A stretch of 64,000 nucleotides of DNA from Actinacidiphila acididurans (GCF_016918855.1 NZ_JADKYB010000024.1:62001-126000), one strand, 5' to 3'; counted from the first letter of the stretch, positions 43,110 to 53,900 are shown. The notes: generated from the letters alone by a model not told the origin. Numbers and translations: made by a program.

Positions 43110-44321
43110 TCACCAGGCCACCGGCAGCCGGTGCACGCCGTAGATCGTCATGTTGTCGCGCATCGGGATGTCCGCCGGGTCGGCGTCCAGCCGCAGTTCC
43201 GGGAACTCCCGCAGCAGGGTGGTGAAGCCGACCCGCAGCTCCTGCCGGGCGAGCTGCTGGCCCAGGCACTGGTGGATGCCGTGGCTGAAGGTGAGGTGGC
43301 CGGCGGCGCGGCGGGTGACGTCGAGGGTGTCCGGGTCCGGGAACCGCTCGGGGTCGCGGTTGACGCTGGGCAGGTGGATCAGGGCGGTCTCACCCGCCTT
43401 GAGGGTCACGCCGGCGAGCTCCACGTCCTCGGTGGGGGTGCGCTGCACTCCGATGTGGACGATGGTGAGGTAGCGCAGCAACTCCTCGACCGCGTTCTCG
43501 ACCAGTGCCTCGTCGGCGCGCAGCTTGGCGAGCTGCTCCGGCTCGCGCAGCAGCGTGTAGGTGCCCAGCGACAGCATGTTGGCGCTGGTCTCGTGGCCGG
43601 CGACCAGCAGCAGCAGAAGGACACCGAGGATCTCGGCCGGCTCGAGCTGTCCGCCGTGGATCAGGCGGGTGAGCAGGTCGTCGCCGGGCTGCTCGAGCTT
43701 GCCCATCGCGACCTCGCCGATGAGGCCGACGAGACCGTCCAGCACCGCCTTGGTCTCCTCCGGCTTCTTGTCCAGGCTCAGGGCCTGGGTGGACAGCTCC
43801 TCGAAGCGGGCGCGCGCCTCCTCGGGGATGCCCAGCAATTCGCAGATGACGTGCGCCGACATCGGCACGGAGAAGTCCTTGACGAGGTCGGCGGACCGCC
43901 CCTTGGCGCGCATGGCGGCCACCCGGCCGGCCGCGATCCGCTCGATCTGCGGCACCATCGTCTTCACCCGGCGCACGGTGAACTCGGCGGTGAGCAGCTT
44001 GCGGTAGCGGGTGTGCTCGGGCGGGTCCATGTGCTCGAACTGCGCGGGCGGCAGGTCCTTCTCCAGGTCGAAGTCGGTCGCCAGGTCCGAGGCGAAGGCC
44101 AGGTGCTTCTGGGCCGCCTTGGAGCTGAACCGGGAGTCGGCGAGGATCGTGCGGGCCTGTTCGTACCCGGTGACCACCCAGCCGCGGGCGCCGTCGGGGA
44201 ACGTCATCGGCGCGATGGGCTCCTCGGCGCGCAGCTGCCCGAAGATCGCCGGCGGGTCGAGGGGGCGTTCCCGGACCTTGGGCAGGCCGTTGGTGAGGTA
44301 GGGGCAGACCATGTCGTTCAT
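43110..44321 (-). CDS. Cytochrome P450 monooxygenase
   Basis: A 403-residue soluble bacterial P450 of the CYP105/107-like kind. I-helix oxygen-binding motif AGHETS (241-246), K-helix EELLR (279-283) and haem loop FSHGIHQCLGQQ with the axial Cys352 are intact. It probably hydroxylates the polyketide chain or an amino-acid residue of the cluster product; an alpha-hydroxyl on the acyl chain, as I recall for some amidopentadienoate depsipeptides, would fit (inference). Its ferredoxin is the next gene. ATG 44321 has AAAGG 7 nt upstream, and 79 bp separate it from the SDR gene. Confidence 0.93.
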   Translation of the reverse strand: MNDMVCPYLTNGLPKVRERPLDPPAIFGQLRAEEPIAPMTFPDGARGWVVTGYEQARTILADSRFSSKAAQKHLAFASDLATDFDLEKDLPPAQFEHMDPPEHTRYRKLLTAEFTVRRVKTMVPQIERIAAGRVAAMRAKGRSADLVKDFSVPMSAHVICELLGIPEEARARFEELSTQALSLDKKPEETKAVLDGLVGLIGEVAMGKLEQPGDDLLTRLIHGGQLEPAEILGVLLLLLVAGHETSANMLSLGTYTLLREPEQLAKLRADEALVENAVEELLRYLTIVHIGVQRTPTEDVELAGVTLKAGETALIHLPSVNRDPERFPDPDTLDVTRRAAGHLTFSHGIHQCLGQQLARQELRVGFTTLLREFPELRLDADPADIPMRDNMTIYGVHRLPVAW

Positions 44322-44400
44322 CGCGAGCCTTTCTTCGGTGGGCTGGAGTGCTGCGCCGGGAATGCCGCCCGATCGGCCGGATCAGCGGAGATCGGCCGGA

Positions 44401-45186
44401 TCAGGTGGCCATGCCGCCGTCGATCTGGAAAGTGGCGCCGGTGATGTAGCCGGCCCGCTCGGACAGGAGGAAGGACACCAGGTCGGCGACTTCCTCCGGG
44501 CGGCCGTAACGACCGAGCGCGACGCGCTGCCTGAACCGGTCGCGTACCTCCCCGGGCAGGGCGAGTACGGGGTCGGTCTCGATGAAGCCGGGCGCCACGG
44601 CGTTGGCGCGCACGCCGTACCGGCCGACCTCGCGGGCCAGGGACTTGGTGAAGCCGATGATCCCGGCCTTGGACGCGGCGTAATTGGTCTGCCCCGCGTT
44701 TCCGTGCAGGCCCGCGATGGAGGACAGGGTGACGATCGCGCCACCGCGCCGCCTGACCATGTCCCCGACGACGGCACGGCAGATGTGGAAGACCCCGTCG
44801 AGGTTGGTGCGCAGGACGTCGGTCCAGTCCTCGTCCTCCATCAGCATCAGCGGGTGGTCGCGCAGCACCGCCGCGGAGGTGACGGCCACCCGCACGGGCC
44901 CGAGGGCGTCCTCGACGGCCTCCACGAGGTCGTCGACCGCGTTGGGATCGGCGACGTCGGCGCGGCGCACGAAGGCCCGGCGGCCCAGCGCGTTGATCTC
45001 CTTCTCCACCTCGCGGGCGGCGGAGTCGTCGGAGGCATAGCACACGGCGACGTCGTAGCCGTCCTCGGCCAGGCGTACGGCGACGGCCCGCCCGATGCCG
45101 CGGGAGCCGCCGGCCACCAGGGCGACGCGGGGGGCGCTGTCGCTTGCGGCGGTGTTGTTTCCGTGCGTACGAGTCGGGTCGGTCAT
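44401..45186 (-). CDS. FabG-like short-chain ketoreductase
   Basis: A 261-residue SDR. NADPH-binding GGSRGIG (26-32), Ser156 in TLSSIAG, and Tyr169/Lys173 of YAASK form the active site; the C-terminal GATFQIDGGM is typical of beta-ketoacyl-ACP reductases. It starts as ATGA, overlapping the stop of the KR-DH PKS gene, and so belongs to the pathway. The KS-AT-ACP PKS in this operon has no ketoreductase; this free enzyme could reduce its beta-keto product in trans, producing the hydroxyl needed for ester closure (inference). An NNT-rich, poorly structured N-terminus of about 18 residues precedes the Rossmann fold. Confidence 0.88.
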   Translation of the reverse strand: MTDPTRTHGNNTAASDSAPRVALVAGGSRGIGRAVAVRLAEDGYDVAVCYASDDSAAREVEKEINALGRRAFVRRADVADPNAVDDLVEAVEDALGPVRVAVTSAAVLRDHPLMLMEDEDWTDVLRTNLDGVFHICRAVVGDMVRRRGGAIVTLSSIAGLHGNAGQTNYAASKAGIIGFTKSLAREVGRYGVRANAVAPGFIETDPVLALPGEVRDRFRQRVALGRYGRPEEVADLVSFLLSERAGYITGATFQIDGGMAT

Positions 45187-48100
45187 GCCTGGTCCTCCTC
45201 GGCGGCCAGCAGTTCGCGCAGTTGTGCTTCCACTTCCTCGTCGGTGAGGTCCGCGAGGGCGTCGAGATCCGCGCTCAGGGAGTCGTCGGCGCGCGCCAGG
45301 ACCTCGATGGTGTCGCCCGGGCCGGCGGCCGGAGCGCCCGCGCCGGCGGCGCCCAGGAGTTCGGCGGTACGGGCGACGGTGGGATGGTCGAAGAAGGCGC
45401 GCAAATCGAGTTCGGTGCCCAGGCGCGCCTTCAGCCGGGTGCCGATCTGTACGGCGGCCAGGGAGTGCCCGCCCAGGGCGAAGAAGTCGTCGTCGACACC
45501 GACCCGCTCCAGGCCCAGGATCTCCCGCCACACGTCGGCGACGGCGTGCTCGGCAGGCGTGCGGGGCGCCATGTACGGGGTCGTCAGGTCGGGCCGGGGG
45601 TGGGTGCCGCCGGGCGGGGCGAATTGGTCCATCTCCTGCGCGAGGAGCGCCGGGGTCAGGGACCGGGCCAGCTCGCGTACGGCGGTGAAGTCCCGGTGCG
45701 AGACGACGAGATGGCCGGGCAGGTCCGGGGCGGCGAGCAGGCGGGCGAAGACGTCCTTGCCCTGCTGCTCGGTGATGCCCTCGGCGAGGGTGCGCAGCGC
45801 GCCCGCGCCGCCCGCGCCGTCCGCGGCCGAATTCCCGTCCGGGTTCCCGTCCCGGCCGGGCCCGGGCTCGGCGGCGCGGGCGATCCGGTCGCGCAGGTCC
45901 TCCGGGTCGTTGATGCGCTTGATGGTGAAGTCCTCGATGCGGACCAGCAGCCGGCCGTCGGGGTCGAGGAGTTCGATGTCGCAGGTGCTGGTCTCGCCCG
46001 CCGAGTCCGGCGACTCCTTGAGCTCGACGTAGGCGTGGACGGTGCCGGTCAGGCCGTGGTGGAAGCGCAGGCTGCGGTAGCCGAACGGCAGGTAGTAGGT
46101 GTCGGGGACGTGCACCCGGGCGGTGCCGCCGGCCGCGTCCAGCAGCGCCGGGTGCAGCAGGTAGTGGTCGAGGTCGCCGTGGAACTCCTCGTCGAGCCGC
46201 AGCGTGGCCAGCACCCGCCGCGGACCGACGTGGATCTCGCGCATGCACTTCCAGCGGGGGCCGAAGGAGAACTCGATCGGGCCGCCCTTCTGGAACCGGT
46301 CCAGCCGCAGCCCGCGCGTGATCGACTCGTCGGTGTCGAGGACCTCCGTGGCGCCGCACCGCGCCAACAGCTCGTCCAGGTCCCGTACGGTGTCCGGCTC
46401 CGGCTCGAAGAAGGCGACGGTGCCGAGGGCGTGGTCGGTCCAGGTGACGGCCCCGGGCGCGCCGGTGCGGCTGCGCACGGCGAACTGCCACCGGCCGTCG
46501 CGTTCCTCGACGGTGGTGAAGACCTCGCGGATCTGCCCGTCGGGCACGACGACGGGGACCAGGTACTGCACGTCGCCGATCTCGATGCCCCGCCCGGCGG
46601 CCTGCCCGGCGACGGCGGCCCGGACCAGTTCGAGGTAGGCGGTGCCGGGGACCAGGCCGTGGTCCTGGATGCGGTGGTCGGCGACGATCCAGCTCTCGGC
46701 GGTGCTGAGGACGGTGGCGTACGTGCGGGACGTGGGCGTGCTGCTCACCAGGCGCTGGACGAGCGGGTGGTCGGTGAGCGGGGTGCCGGCCGGGGCGCCG
46801 AACCGGGCGCCGAGGCCGGCGGCCATGCCGACCTCCTGCCAGGTGTCCCAGCCGACGGCCGTGACCGGGACGCCGCTCTCGCGGCGTTTCCACTGGGCGA
46901 AAGCGTCGAGGAAGGCGTTTGCCGCGGCGTAGTCGCTCTGGCCGGGGCCGCCGAGCACGGCGGTGACCGAGGAGCACAGCAGCATGAAGTCCAGGTCGTC
47001 GTCGCCGCAGGCCCGGTCCAGGACGAGGACGCCGTGCGTCTTGGCGGCGAGCACCTTGTCGGCGTCGTCCGGGGACTTCGTCACGATCATGCCCTGCGAG
47101 GGGTTGCCGGCGGCGTGCACGACCCCGTTGAGCGGACCGGCGGCGGCCCGCAGCTCGGCGACGGCGTGCCGGGTCTGCTCCTCGTCGGTGATGTCGGCGC
47201 GCAGCACGAGGACCCGGGCGCCCAGGCCCTCGATGTGCCGTAGCCGGCGGATGCGGGTGCTGGTGGGGTCGGCCTCGTCGTGGGCGGACAGCCACGTGTC
47301 CCAGTCGGCGGGCGGCGGGAACTGCGAGCGGCCGAGCAGGCCGAGTACGGGGCGGTCGGCGGCGGCCGCGATGTGTTCGGCCATGGACAGGCCGATACCG
47401 CCGAGGCCGCCGGTGATCAGGTAGACGCCGCCGTCGCGCAGGCCGGTGCCGTCAGCCGTGAGCGGTACGGGGTCGAAGGTGCGGTGCCACCAGTGGCGGC
47501 CGCGCAGGGCGAGTTCGGGTTCGTCCCCGGTGCCGGTGAGGACCATGAGCAGGGCCCGTACGGCGTCGTCCTGGGGGGCGTGGGGATCGGTGCCGGTGAC
47601 GTCCAGGACGCGGCAGGAGGTGTCGGCGGTCTCCTGGGGGATGACGGTGGCCGCACCGAGCAACAGCGCGTTCTCGGGTGCCAGGGGTTCGTCACCGGTG
47701 ACGTCGTACACGCCCCGGCACAGCACGTCGACGGTCACCGGCACCGCCGGGCGCTCGCCGGAGGACAGGGCCTGGGCCAGGGCGAGGAGGCTGTCGAAGC
47801 CGGTGCGGCGGGCGGCGTCGAGGCGTTCGCGGGTGGGGTGCCGCGGCGGGACGTCTCCCCCGGGGGCGGTGGCGGTGCTCCACAGGTGGACGAAGCGCAT
47901 GCGCCCCTCGCTCGCGGCCGCTTCGTCCCCGGCCCCGTCCCCTCCCGCCGCGACAGGGGGCGCGGCCAACGACCCGACCAGCGCTTCCAGTTGAGCCCGG
48001 TCGGCGGGGTCGACCGTCCAGGCGTCGCCGTCGCCGGCCAGGGCGGTGCCGGCGGTGACGCGTACGACGCGGTCGCCGGCGGCGGCCAGGCGGTCGGCCA

Positions 48101-50993
48101 GGGTGTCGCCGAGGGCGAGGCCGGCGCCGAGCACCACCCAGGTGTCGCCGGTGGGAGCAGCAGTCCGGGCGGGCCGGGAGAGGCGTTTCCAGCCGGGGAC
48201 GTGGAACCAGTCGGCGGGTGACGGGCCGGCCGGCGCGGCCTCGGGAGCACGGCCGGCCCGCTCGGCGGGTTCGACCCAGTAGCGGCGGCGCTGGAAGGGG
48301 TAGCCGGGCAGCCGGACGGCGGGGTGGCGGGCGGGGCCGTTGACGGCGGCCCAGTCCACGGCGACGCCGGCGCTCCACACGGCACCGAGGTTCGCCGGCA
48401 GGTGGGCGGAGTCGTCGGTGCGGTCGCCGGGGTGGGGCAGCGATCCGGCGGCGGTCCTGCCGTCGGTCCAGGCGCGGTGCGCGCGGACGAAGCCGGTCAG
48501 GTTCCGGCCCGGGCCGACCTCCAGCGGCACCAGCGCCGGGTCGGCGAGCAGCACGTCGAGGGCGTCGCGGAACCGTACCGGCTGCCGCAGATGGGTCCCC
48601 CAGTACTCGGGACCGGTGGCCTGCTCGTCGGTGATCCAGGTGCCGGTGACGTCGGAGAGGAACGGGATCGCCGGCGCGTGCAGGGCCACGCGGCGGACCT
48701 CGTCGGTGAACGGTCCGACGGCGGCGTCCATGTCGGGCGAGTGGAAGGCGTGCGAGGTGTGCAGCCGGCGGTAACCCACCCCTTCGTCCCCGAGCCGCTG
48801 TTCGAGGGCGTCGACGGCCTGCGGGCTGCCGGAGACCACGGTGAGTGCGGTGGAGTTGACGGCGGCGATCGACAGGCCGTCGCCGAGTCGGGCGGCGGTC
48901 TCCCGCTCGGAAAGGAAGACGCTCAGCATCGCGCCGGGCGGCATCTGCTGGACCAGCCGGCCGCGCGCGGCGACCAGGCGTACGGCGTCCTCCAGGGAGA
49001 ACACGCCCGCCAGGCAGGCGGCGACGTATTCGCCGACGCTGTGGCCGGCCATGGCGTTCGGCTGGACGCCCCAGGACTGCCACAGCCGGGCCAGGGCGTA
49101 CTCGACGCAGAACAGCGCGGGCTGGGCCATACGGGTCTGCCGCAGCCGGTCGGCGGACTCCGGCCCGGTCCCGGGCAGGTCCGGGCCGAGGACCAGCGCG
49201 CGCAGGTCTTCGCCCAGATGCGGGGCGAACAGGTCCGCGCAGCGGTCGAATTCGGCGGCGAAGACGGGTTCCCGGGCGTGCAGGCCGCGGGCCATGCCGG
49301 GGTACTGGGCGCCCTGCCCGGGGAAGAGGAACGCGACCGGGGCGCTGTCGGGTGCCGCGGTGGCGTGGGCCGCGTCGTGCGCGAGCCGGCGCAGCGCGGT
49401 GACGGCCTCCTCGGTGCTACGGGCGACGGCGGCGCGGCGGTGCGGGAACCGGGCCCGGCGGGCCAGGGCCTGGGCGACGGCCGCCAGCGGGACGTCGGGC
49501 TCGGCCTCGAGGTGGTCGGCCAGGCGGGCTGCGGCCTCGGCGAGCGCGGTCGCGGACTTCGCGGACAGCGGCAGCAGCCGTACGGCGGGCTCGGCCGTAG
49601 CCGTCCGGTCTTCTGGCGTGACGGCCGGCGGGCCGTCGGGAGCCTCTTCGAGTACGACATGGACGTTGGTGCCGCCGATGCCGAAGGAGCTGACGCCGGC
49701 CCGGCGCGGCTCCTCCTTGCGCGGCCAGGCGCGCAGTTCGGTGTTGACGTAGAAGGGGCTGGTCTCCAGTTCCAGACCGGGGTTGGGCCGCTCGCAGTGC
49801 AGGGTCGGCGGGATCGCCTCGTGCTTGAGGGCGAGCACGGTCTTGATCAGGCCGGTGACGCCGGCGGCGGCGTCCAGGTGGCCGACGTTGCTCTTGACGG
49901 ACCCGATGGCGCAGTAGCCGGTCTCCTGGGTGCCGGCCCGGAAGGCCCGGCTGAGCGCGGCGATCTCGATGGGGTCGCCGAGCGGGGTGCCGGTGCCGTG
50001 GGTCTCCACATAGCCGACGGTGGCGGGGTCGACGTCGGCCAGTGCCAGCGCCTCGGCGATCACCTCGGCCTGGCCGTCGACGCTCGGCGCGGTGTAACCG
50101 GCCTTGAGGGAGCCGTCGTTGTTGACGGCGGAGGCGAGGATGACCGCGTCGACACCGTCGCCCTCGGCGCGGGCGTCGGCGAGGCGGCGCAGCACGACGA
50201 CGCCGACGCCGTTGCCCGCGACGGTGCCGGCGGCGTCGGCGTCGAAGGCGCGGCAGGTGCCGTCCGGGGACATGATGCCGCCGGGCTCGTACTGGTAGCC
50301 GCTGCGCAGCGGGGAGGTCACGGCCACGCCGCCGGCCAGGGCGATGTCGCACTCGCCGTTCATGAGGCTCTGGCAGGCCAGGTGCACGGCGGTCAGAGAG
50401 GTGGAGCAGGCGGTCTGGACGGTCATGGCCGGGCCGGTGAGGTCGAGCTTGTAGGCGGCACGGGTGGCCAGGAAGTCCTTGTCGGAGGCGAGGACGACCT
50501 GGTGGAGGCCGGTCGCGTCCAGGAGCCGCCGGTTGTTCATGACGTTGAACAGCAGGTAGGTGTTGAGGCCGGCGCCCGCGAAGGCCCCGATCCGGCCGTC
50601 GAATCGCGCCGGGTCGACGCCGGCGGACTCCAGGGCGTGCCAGGCGCATTCGAGGAAGACGCGGTGCTGGGGGTCGAGGAGTTCGGCCTCGCGCGGGCTG
50701 TAGCCGAAGAAGCCCTCGTCGAACAGGTCGGCGCCGTCCAGCACGCCCTTGGCCTTGACATAGCCGTCCCGGGCCAGGAGCGCCGGGTCGACGCCCGCGG
50801 CGGTCAGTTCCTCGTCGGAGAAGACGGTGATGCCCTCCCGGCCCTGTTCGAGGTTGGTCCAGAAGGTCTCCACGTCGCCGGCGCCGGGGAAGCGGCCGGC
50901 CATGCCGATGACGGCGACGCGGTCGAGATCCCGGTCCTCGCGGGATTCCCGGTCCCGGTCCTGCTGTGGCTGTGGCTGTGTCACTTCGCTCAC
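45183..50993 (-). CDS. Type I PKS module, KS-AT-KR-DH-PCP
   Basis: A 1936-residue module. KS: VQTACSTSL (Cys near 193), VETHGTGTPLGDP, NVGHLDAAAG. AT: GHSVGE near 650 and HAFH near 747, the malonyl-CoA signature. KR: TGGLGGIG near 1190, with SSVTAVLGGPGQSDYAAAN near 1350 intact and no LDD motif. DH comes after the KR instead of before it: DHRIQDHGLVPGTAY near 1440 and HPALLDAAGG. The carrier protein GGHSLAAVQ (about 1841) is PCP-like. It should extend the seryl chain by two carbons, reduce and dehydrate it. The N-terminus before the KS is strongly charged (DRDRESREDRDLDR). GTG 50993 has AGGTGA upstream; GTG 50984 is possible. It lies 5 nt after the serine NRPS gene and overlaps the SDR start. 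Confidence 0.92.
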   Translation of the reverse strand: MSEVTQPQPQQDRDRESREDRDLDRVAVIGMAGRFPGAGDVETFWTNLEQGREGITVFSDEELTAAGVDPALLARDGYVKAKGVLDGADLFDEGFFGYSPREAELLDPQHRVFLECAWHALESAGVDPARFDGRIGAFAGAGLNTYLLFNVMNNRRLLDATGLHQVVLASDKDFLATRAAYKLDLTGPAMTVQTACSTSLTAVHLACQSLMNGECDIALAGGVAVTSPLRSGYQYEPGGIMSPDGTCRAFDADAAGTVAGNGVGVVVLRRLADARAEGDGVDAVILASAVNNDGSLKAGYTAPSVDGQAEVIAEALALADVDPATVGYVETHGTGTPLGDPIEIAALSRAFRAGTQETGYCAIGSVKSNVGHLDAAAGVTGLIKTVLALKHEAIPPTLHCERPNPGLELETSPFYVNTELRAWPRKEEPRRAGVSSFGIGGTNVHVVLEEAPDGPPAVTPEDRTATAEPAVRLLPLSAKSATALAEAAARLADHLEAEPDVPLAAVAQALARRARFPHRRAAVARSTEEAVTALRRLAHDAAHATAAPDSAPVAFLFPGQGAQYPGMARGLHAREPVFAAEFDRCADLFAPHLGEDLRALVLGPDLPGTGPESADRLRQTRMAQPALFCVEYALARLWQSWGVQPNAMAGHSVGEYVAACLAGVFSLEDAVRLVAARGRLVQQMPPGAMLSVFLSERETAARLGDGLSIAAVNSTALTVVSGSPQAVDALEQRLGDEGVGYRRLHTSHAFHSPDMDAAVGPFTDEVRRVALHAPAIPFLSDVTGTWITDEQATGPEYWGTHLRQPVRFRDALDVLLADPALVPLEVGPGRNLTGFVRAHRAWTDGRTAAGSLPHPGDRTDDSAHLPANLGAVWSAGVAVDWAAVNGPARHPAVRLPGYPFQRRRYWVEPAERAGRAPEAAPAGPSPADWFHVPGWKRLSRPARTAAPTGDTWVVLGAGLALGDTLADRLAAAGDRVVRVTAGTALAGDGDAWTVDPADRAQLEALVGSLAAPPVAAGGDGAGDEAAASEGRMRFVHLWSTATAPGGDVPPRHPTRERLDAARRTGFDSLLALAQALSSGERPAVPVTVDVLCRGVYDVTGDEPLAPENALLLGAATVIPQETADTSCRVLDVTGTDPHAPQDDAVRALLMVLTGTGDEPELALRGRHWWHRTFDPVPLTADGTGLRDGGVYLITGGLGGIGLSMAEHIAAAADRPVLGLLGRSQFPPPADWDTWLSAHDEADPTSTRIRRLRHIEGLGARVLVLRADITDEEQTRHAVAELRAAAGPLNGVVHAAGNPSQGMIVTKSPDDADKVLAAKTHGVLVLDRACGDDDLDFMLLCSSVTAVLGGPGQSDYAAANAFLDAFAQWKRRESGVPVTAVGWDTWQEVGMAAGLGARFGAPAGTPLTDHPLVQRLVSSTPTSRTYATVLSTAESWIVADHRIQDHGLVPGTAYLELVRAAVAGQAAGRGIEIGDVQYLVPVVVPDGQIREVFTTVEERDGRWQFAVRSRTGAPGAVTWTDHALGTVAFFEPEPDTVRDLDELLARCGATEVLDTDESITRGLRLDRFQKGGPIEFSFGPRWKCMREIHVGPRRVLATLRLDEEFHGDLDHYLLHPALLDAAGGTARVHVPDTYYLPFGYRSLRFHHGLTGTVHAYVELKESPDSAGETSTCDIELLDPDGRLLVRIEDFTIKRINDPEDLRDRIARAAEPGPGRDGNPDGNSAADGAGGAGALRTLAEGITEQQGKDVFARLLAAPDLPGHLVVSHRDFTAVRELARSLTPALLAQEMDQFAPPGGTHPRPDLTTPYMAPRTPAEHAVADVWREILGLERVGVDDDFFALGGHSLAAVQIGTRLKARLGTELDLRAFFDHPTVARTAELLGAAGAGAPAAGPGDTIEVLARADDSLSADLDALADLTDEEVEAQLRELLAAEEDQA

Positions 50994-50998
50994 CTGGA

Positions 50999-53900
50999 TC
51001 ACCTGTCTCCGCGGGAGGCGGCCCGGCGTTCGGCCGCCTGTTGCCGCCGGTTGCGGGACTGACGACGGTTCTCTGCGCGCTGCCTGGCGCCGTCCGCGGC
51101 GGTCCCCGGCCCGGTGCGGGAGCCGCCGAGGTACGCCGCCAGCGATCCGACGGTGGGGTGCTGGAACAGCTCGACCATGGTCAGTTCGTGGCCGAGGCCC
51201 GCGGCCAGGGCGGTCCGGAACTCGGCCATGAGCAGCGAGTGGCCCCCGAGGTCGAAGAAGTTGTCCCGCACCCCGACCCGCTCGACGCCCAGCAGGCCGC
51301 GCCACATCTCGGCGAGGGCGTGCTCCAAGCCGTCCTTCGGCGCGACGAATCGGCTGCCCGGGCCGGTGCGGTCGGTGCGCGGCTCGGGCAGGGCCTTGCG
51401 GTCGGTCTTGCCGCTGGGGGTCAGCGGCAGTGCGTCCAGCACCGTGAAGGAGGCCGGGACCATGTACTCCGGCAGGTACGCGCGCAGGTGCGCGGCGAGG
51501 TCGCCGGACACCGGCGCGGCGGTGCCCGCGGCGGTCACGTAGGCGGCCAGGCGTACGTCACCGGGGGCGTGCTCGCGGGCCACGACGACGGCTTCGCGTA
51601 CGGTGCCGTGCCGGGCCAGCACGGCCTCGATCTCGCCCGGTTCGATCCGCTGACCGCGCAGCTTGACCTGGTGGTCGAGGCGGCCGAGGAACTCCAGGGC
51701 GCCGTCTGCGCGGTGGCGGGCGAGGTCGCCGGTGCGGTAGATGCGGGCGCCGGGCACGAAGGGGTCGTCCGTGAAGCGCTCGGCGGTCAGGTCCGGGCGG
51801 TTCAGGTAGCCGCGGGCCAAACCCCGGCCGCCGATGCACAGTTCGCCCGGGACACCGGCCGGGACGGGCCGGCCGTGGCGGTCCAGGACGTAGATGCGGA
51901 CGTTGGCGATGGGGTGCCCGATGGGCACCGGCCGGGGGTCGGCGCCCGGGCGGCAGTGCCAGGCGGTGACGTCGATGGCGGCCTCGGTCGGGCCGTACAG
52001 ATTGTGCAGTTCGGCCCGGTGGAGGTCGAGGAAGCGGTCGTGGAGGGCGCGCGGCAGTTCCTCGCCGCTGCAGAAGACGCGGCGCAGGCCGGCGGACTTC
52101 TCCGGGGGTTCGGCGAGGAAGAGCCGGAGCATCGACGGGACGAAGTGGACGGTGGTGATCCGCTCGGCGGCGATGGTGTCGGCGAGATAGCCGCTGTCAC
52201 GGTGCCCGCCGGGCCGGGCCACGACCAGGGTGGCGCCGGTCATCAGCGGCCAGAAGAATTCCCACACCGACACGTCGAAGGAGAACGGCGTCTTCTGCAG
52301 CACCCGGTCGGTCGCGTCCAGCCCGTAGGCGTCCTGCATCCACAGCAGCCGGTTGCGCAGGGCGGCGTGCACGTTCATCACGCCCTTGGGCCGGCCCGTG
52401 GAGCCGGAGGTGAAGATGACGTACGCCAGGTCCTCGCCGTCCACCGCGACACCGGGGTCGGCCGGGGACTGCGCGGCCAGCTCCGCGCCGATGTCCGCCA
52501 TCCGCAGCACCGGGCAGTCCAGGACCGGGAGCCGTCCGGCCGTGGCGCCGTGGGTGAGCACCACGGCGGGCCGGGCGTCCTCGGCGATGGCGGCGAGCCG
52601 GGCGGGCGGCAGGTCGGGGTCGAGCGGTACGTAGGCGCCGCCGGCCTTCATGACGGCGAGCAGCGCGACGACCAGGTCGGGGGAGCGCTCCATGGCCACG
52701 CCGACCAGGACGTCCCGGCCGACGCCACGGCCGCGCAGCAGGTGCGCGAGGCGGTTGGCGCGCTCGTTCAGTTCGGCGTAGCTCAGGGAGGTGCCGGCGA
52801 ACCGGACGGCCTGCGCCTCGGGGGTGCGGCGGACCTGCTCCTCGACGTGACTGTGGACCAGGCCGTCCGGCCACCGATGTGCCGTCGCGTTCCATTCGGT
52901 CACCACGCGGTGGCGTTCGTCCACGGAGAGGAGGTCCAGGTCGCCGATGGGCGTACCGGGCCGGGCGACGACCTGTTCGACGAGGCGGTGGAAGTGCCCG
53001 GCGAGGCGGACGACGGTGCTTTCGTCGAACAGGTCGCGGTCGTACTCGAACCAGCCGGTGACGCCGCCGTCGGTGTCGAACGCCTGGAGTTCCAGGTCGA
53101 AGCGGGCTCCTTCGCTCCTGACCGGGAGCCGGGTGAGGCGGGCGCCGGCCGCGGCGAGGGCGGGCACGGGTTCCCGGCCGTAGCTGAAGCTGACCTGGTA
53201 GACCGGAGGGCGGCTCAGGTCGCGGGGGATGTTGAGGTCGGCGACGATCAGCTCGAAGGGCACGTCCTGGTGGGCGTACGCGCCCAGGCACGCGTCGCGC
53301 ACTCGGGTGAGCACCTGTTCGAAGTCAGGATCGCCGGACAGATCGCCCCTGATCGGCAGGGTGTTGACGAAGTACCCGATCAGCGGCTCGAGTTCGGCGC
53401 GTGCCCGCAGCGCGCTGGGCACGCCGACGACGAGGTCGTCCTGGCCGCTCCAGCGGTGCAGCAGGATCTCGAAGACGGCCAGCAGTGCCATGTACGGGGT
53501 GGCGCCGTGCCGGCCGGCCAGCGCGGCCAGTTCGCGGATCAGGGCGGGCGGCAGGTCGACCGGGACGGAGCCGCCGTTGAAGCCCTGGACGGTGGGACGG
53601 GGGCGGTCCGCGGGCAGGTCCAGCACGAGGGGCGCGCCGGCCAGATGTTCCCGCCAGTACGCCAGGTCCTGCTGCCAGCCGCCGCCGTCGAGTTGCTGCT
53701 GCTGCCAGACGGCGAAGTCCCCGTACTGGATCGGCAGGCCGGGCAGCGGCGAGGGCCGGCCGGCGGTGAACGCCTCGTACAGCTCGGAGAGTTCGCCGAG
53801 GAACACCTCGGTGGACCAGCGGTCGGAGACGAGGTGGTGCGTGGCGACGACGAGTACGCACTCCTGCGGGCCCGTGTGCAGCAGCCGGGCCCGGATCAGG

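Noticed and set aside
41041..45186. KS III and FabG-like genes as a primary fatty-acid synthesis operon
   Set aside because: No fabD, acpP or fabF is present; both lie within the PKS/NRPS operon and the FabG-like gene overlaps a PKS stop codon.
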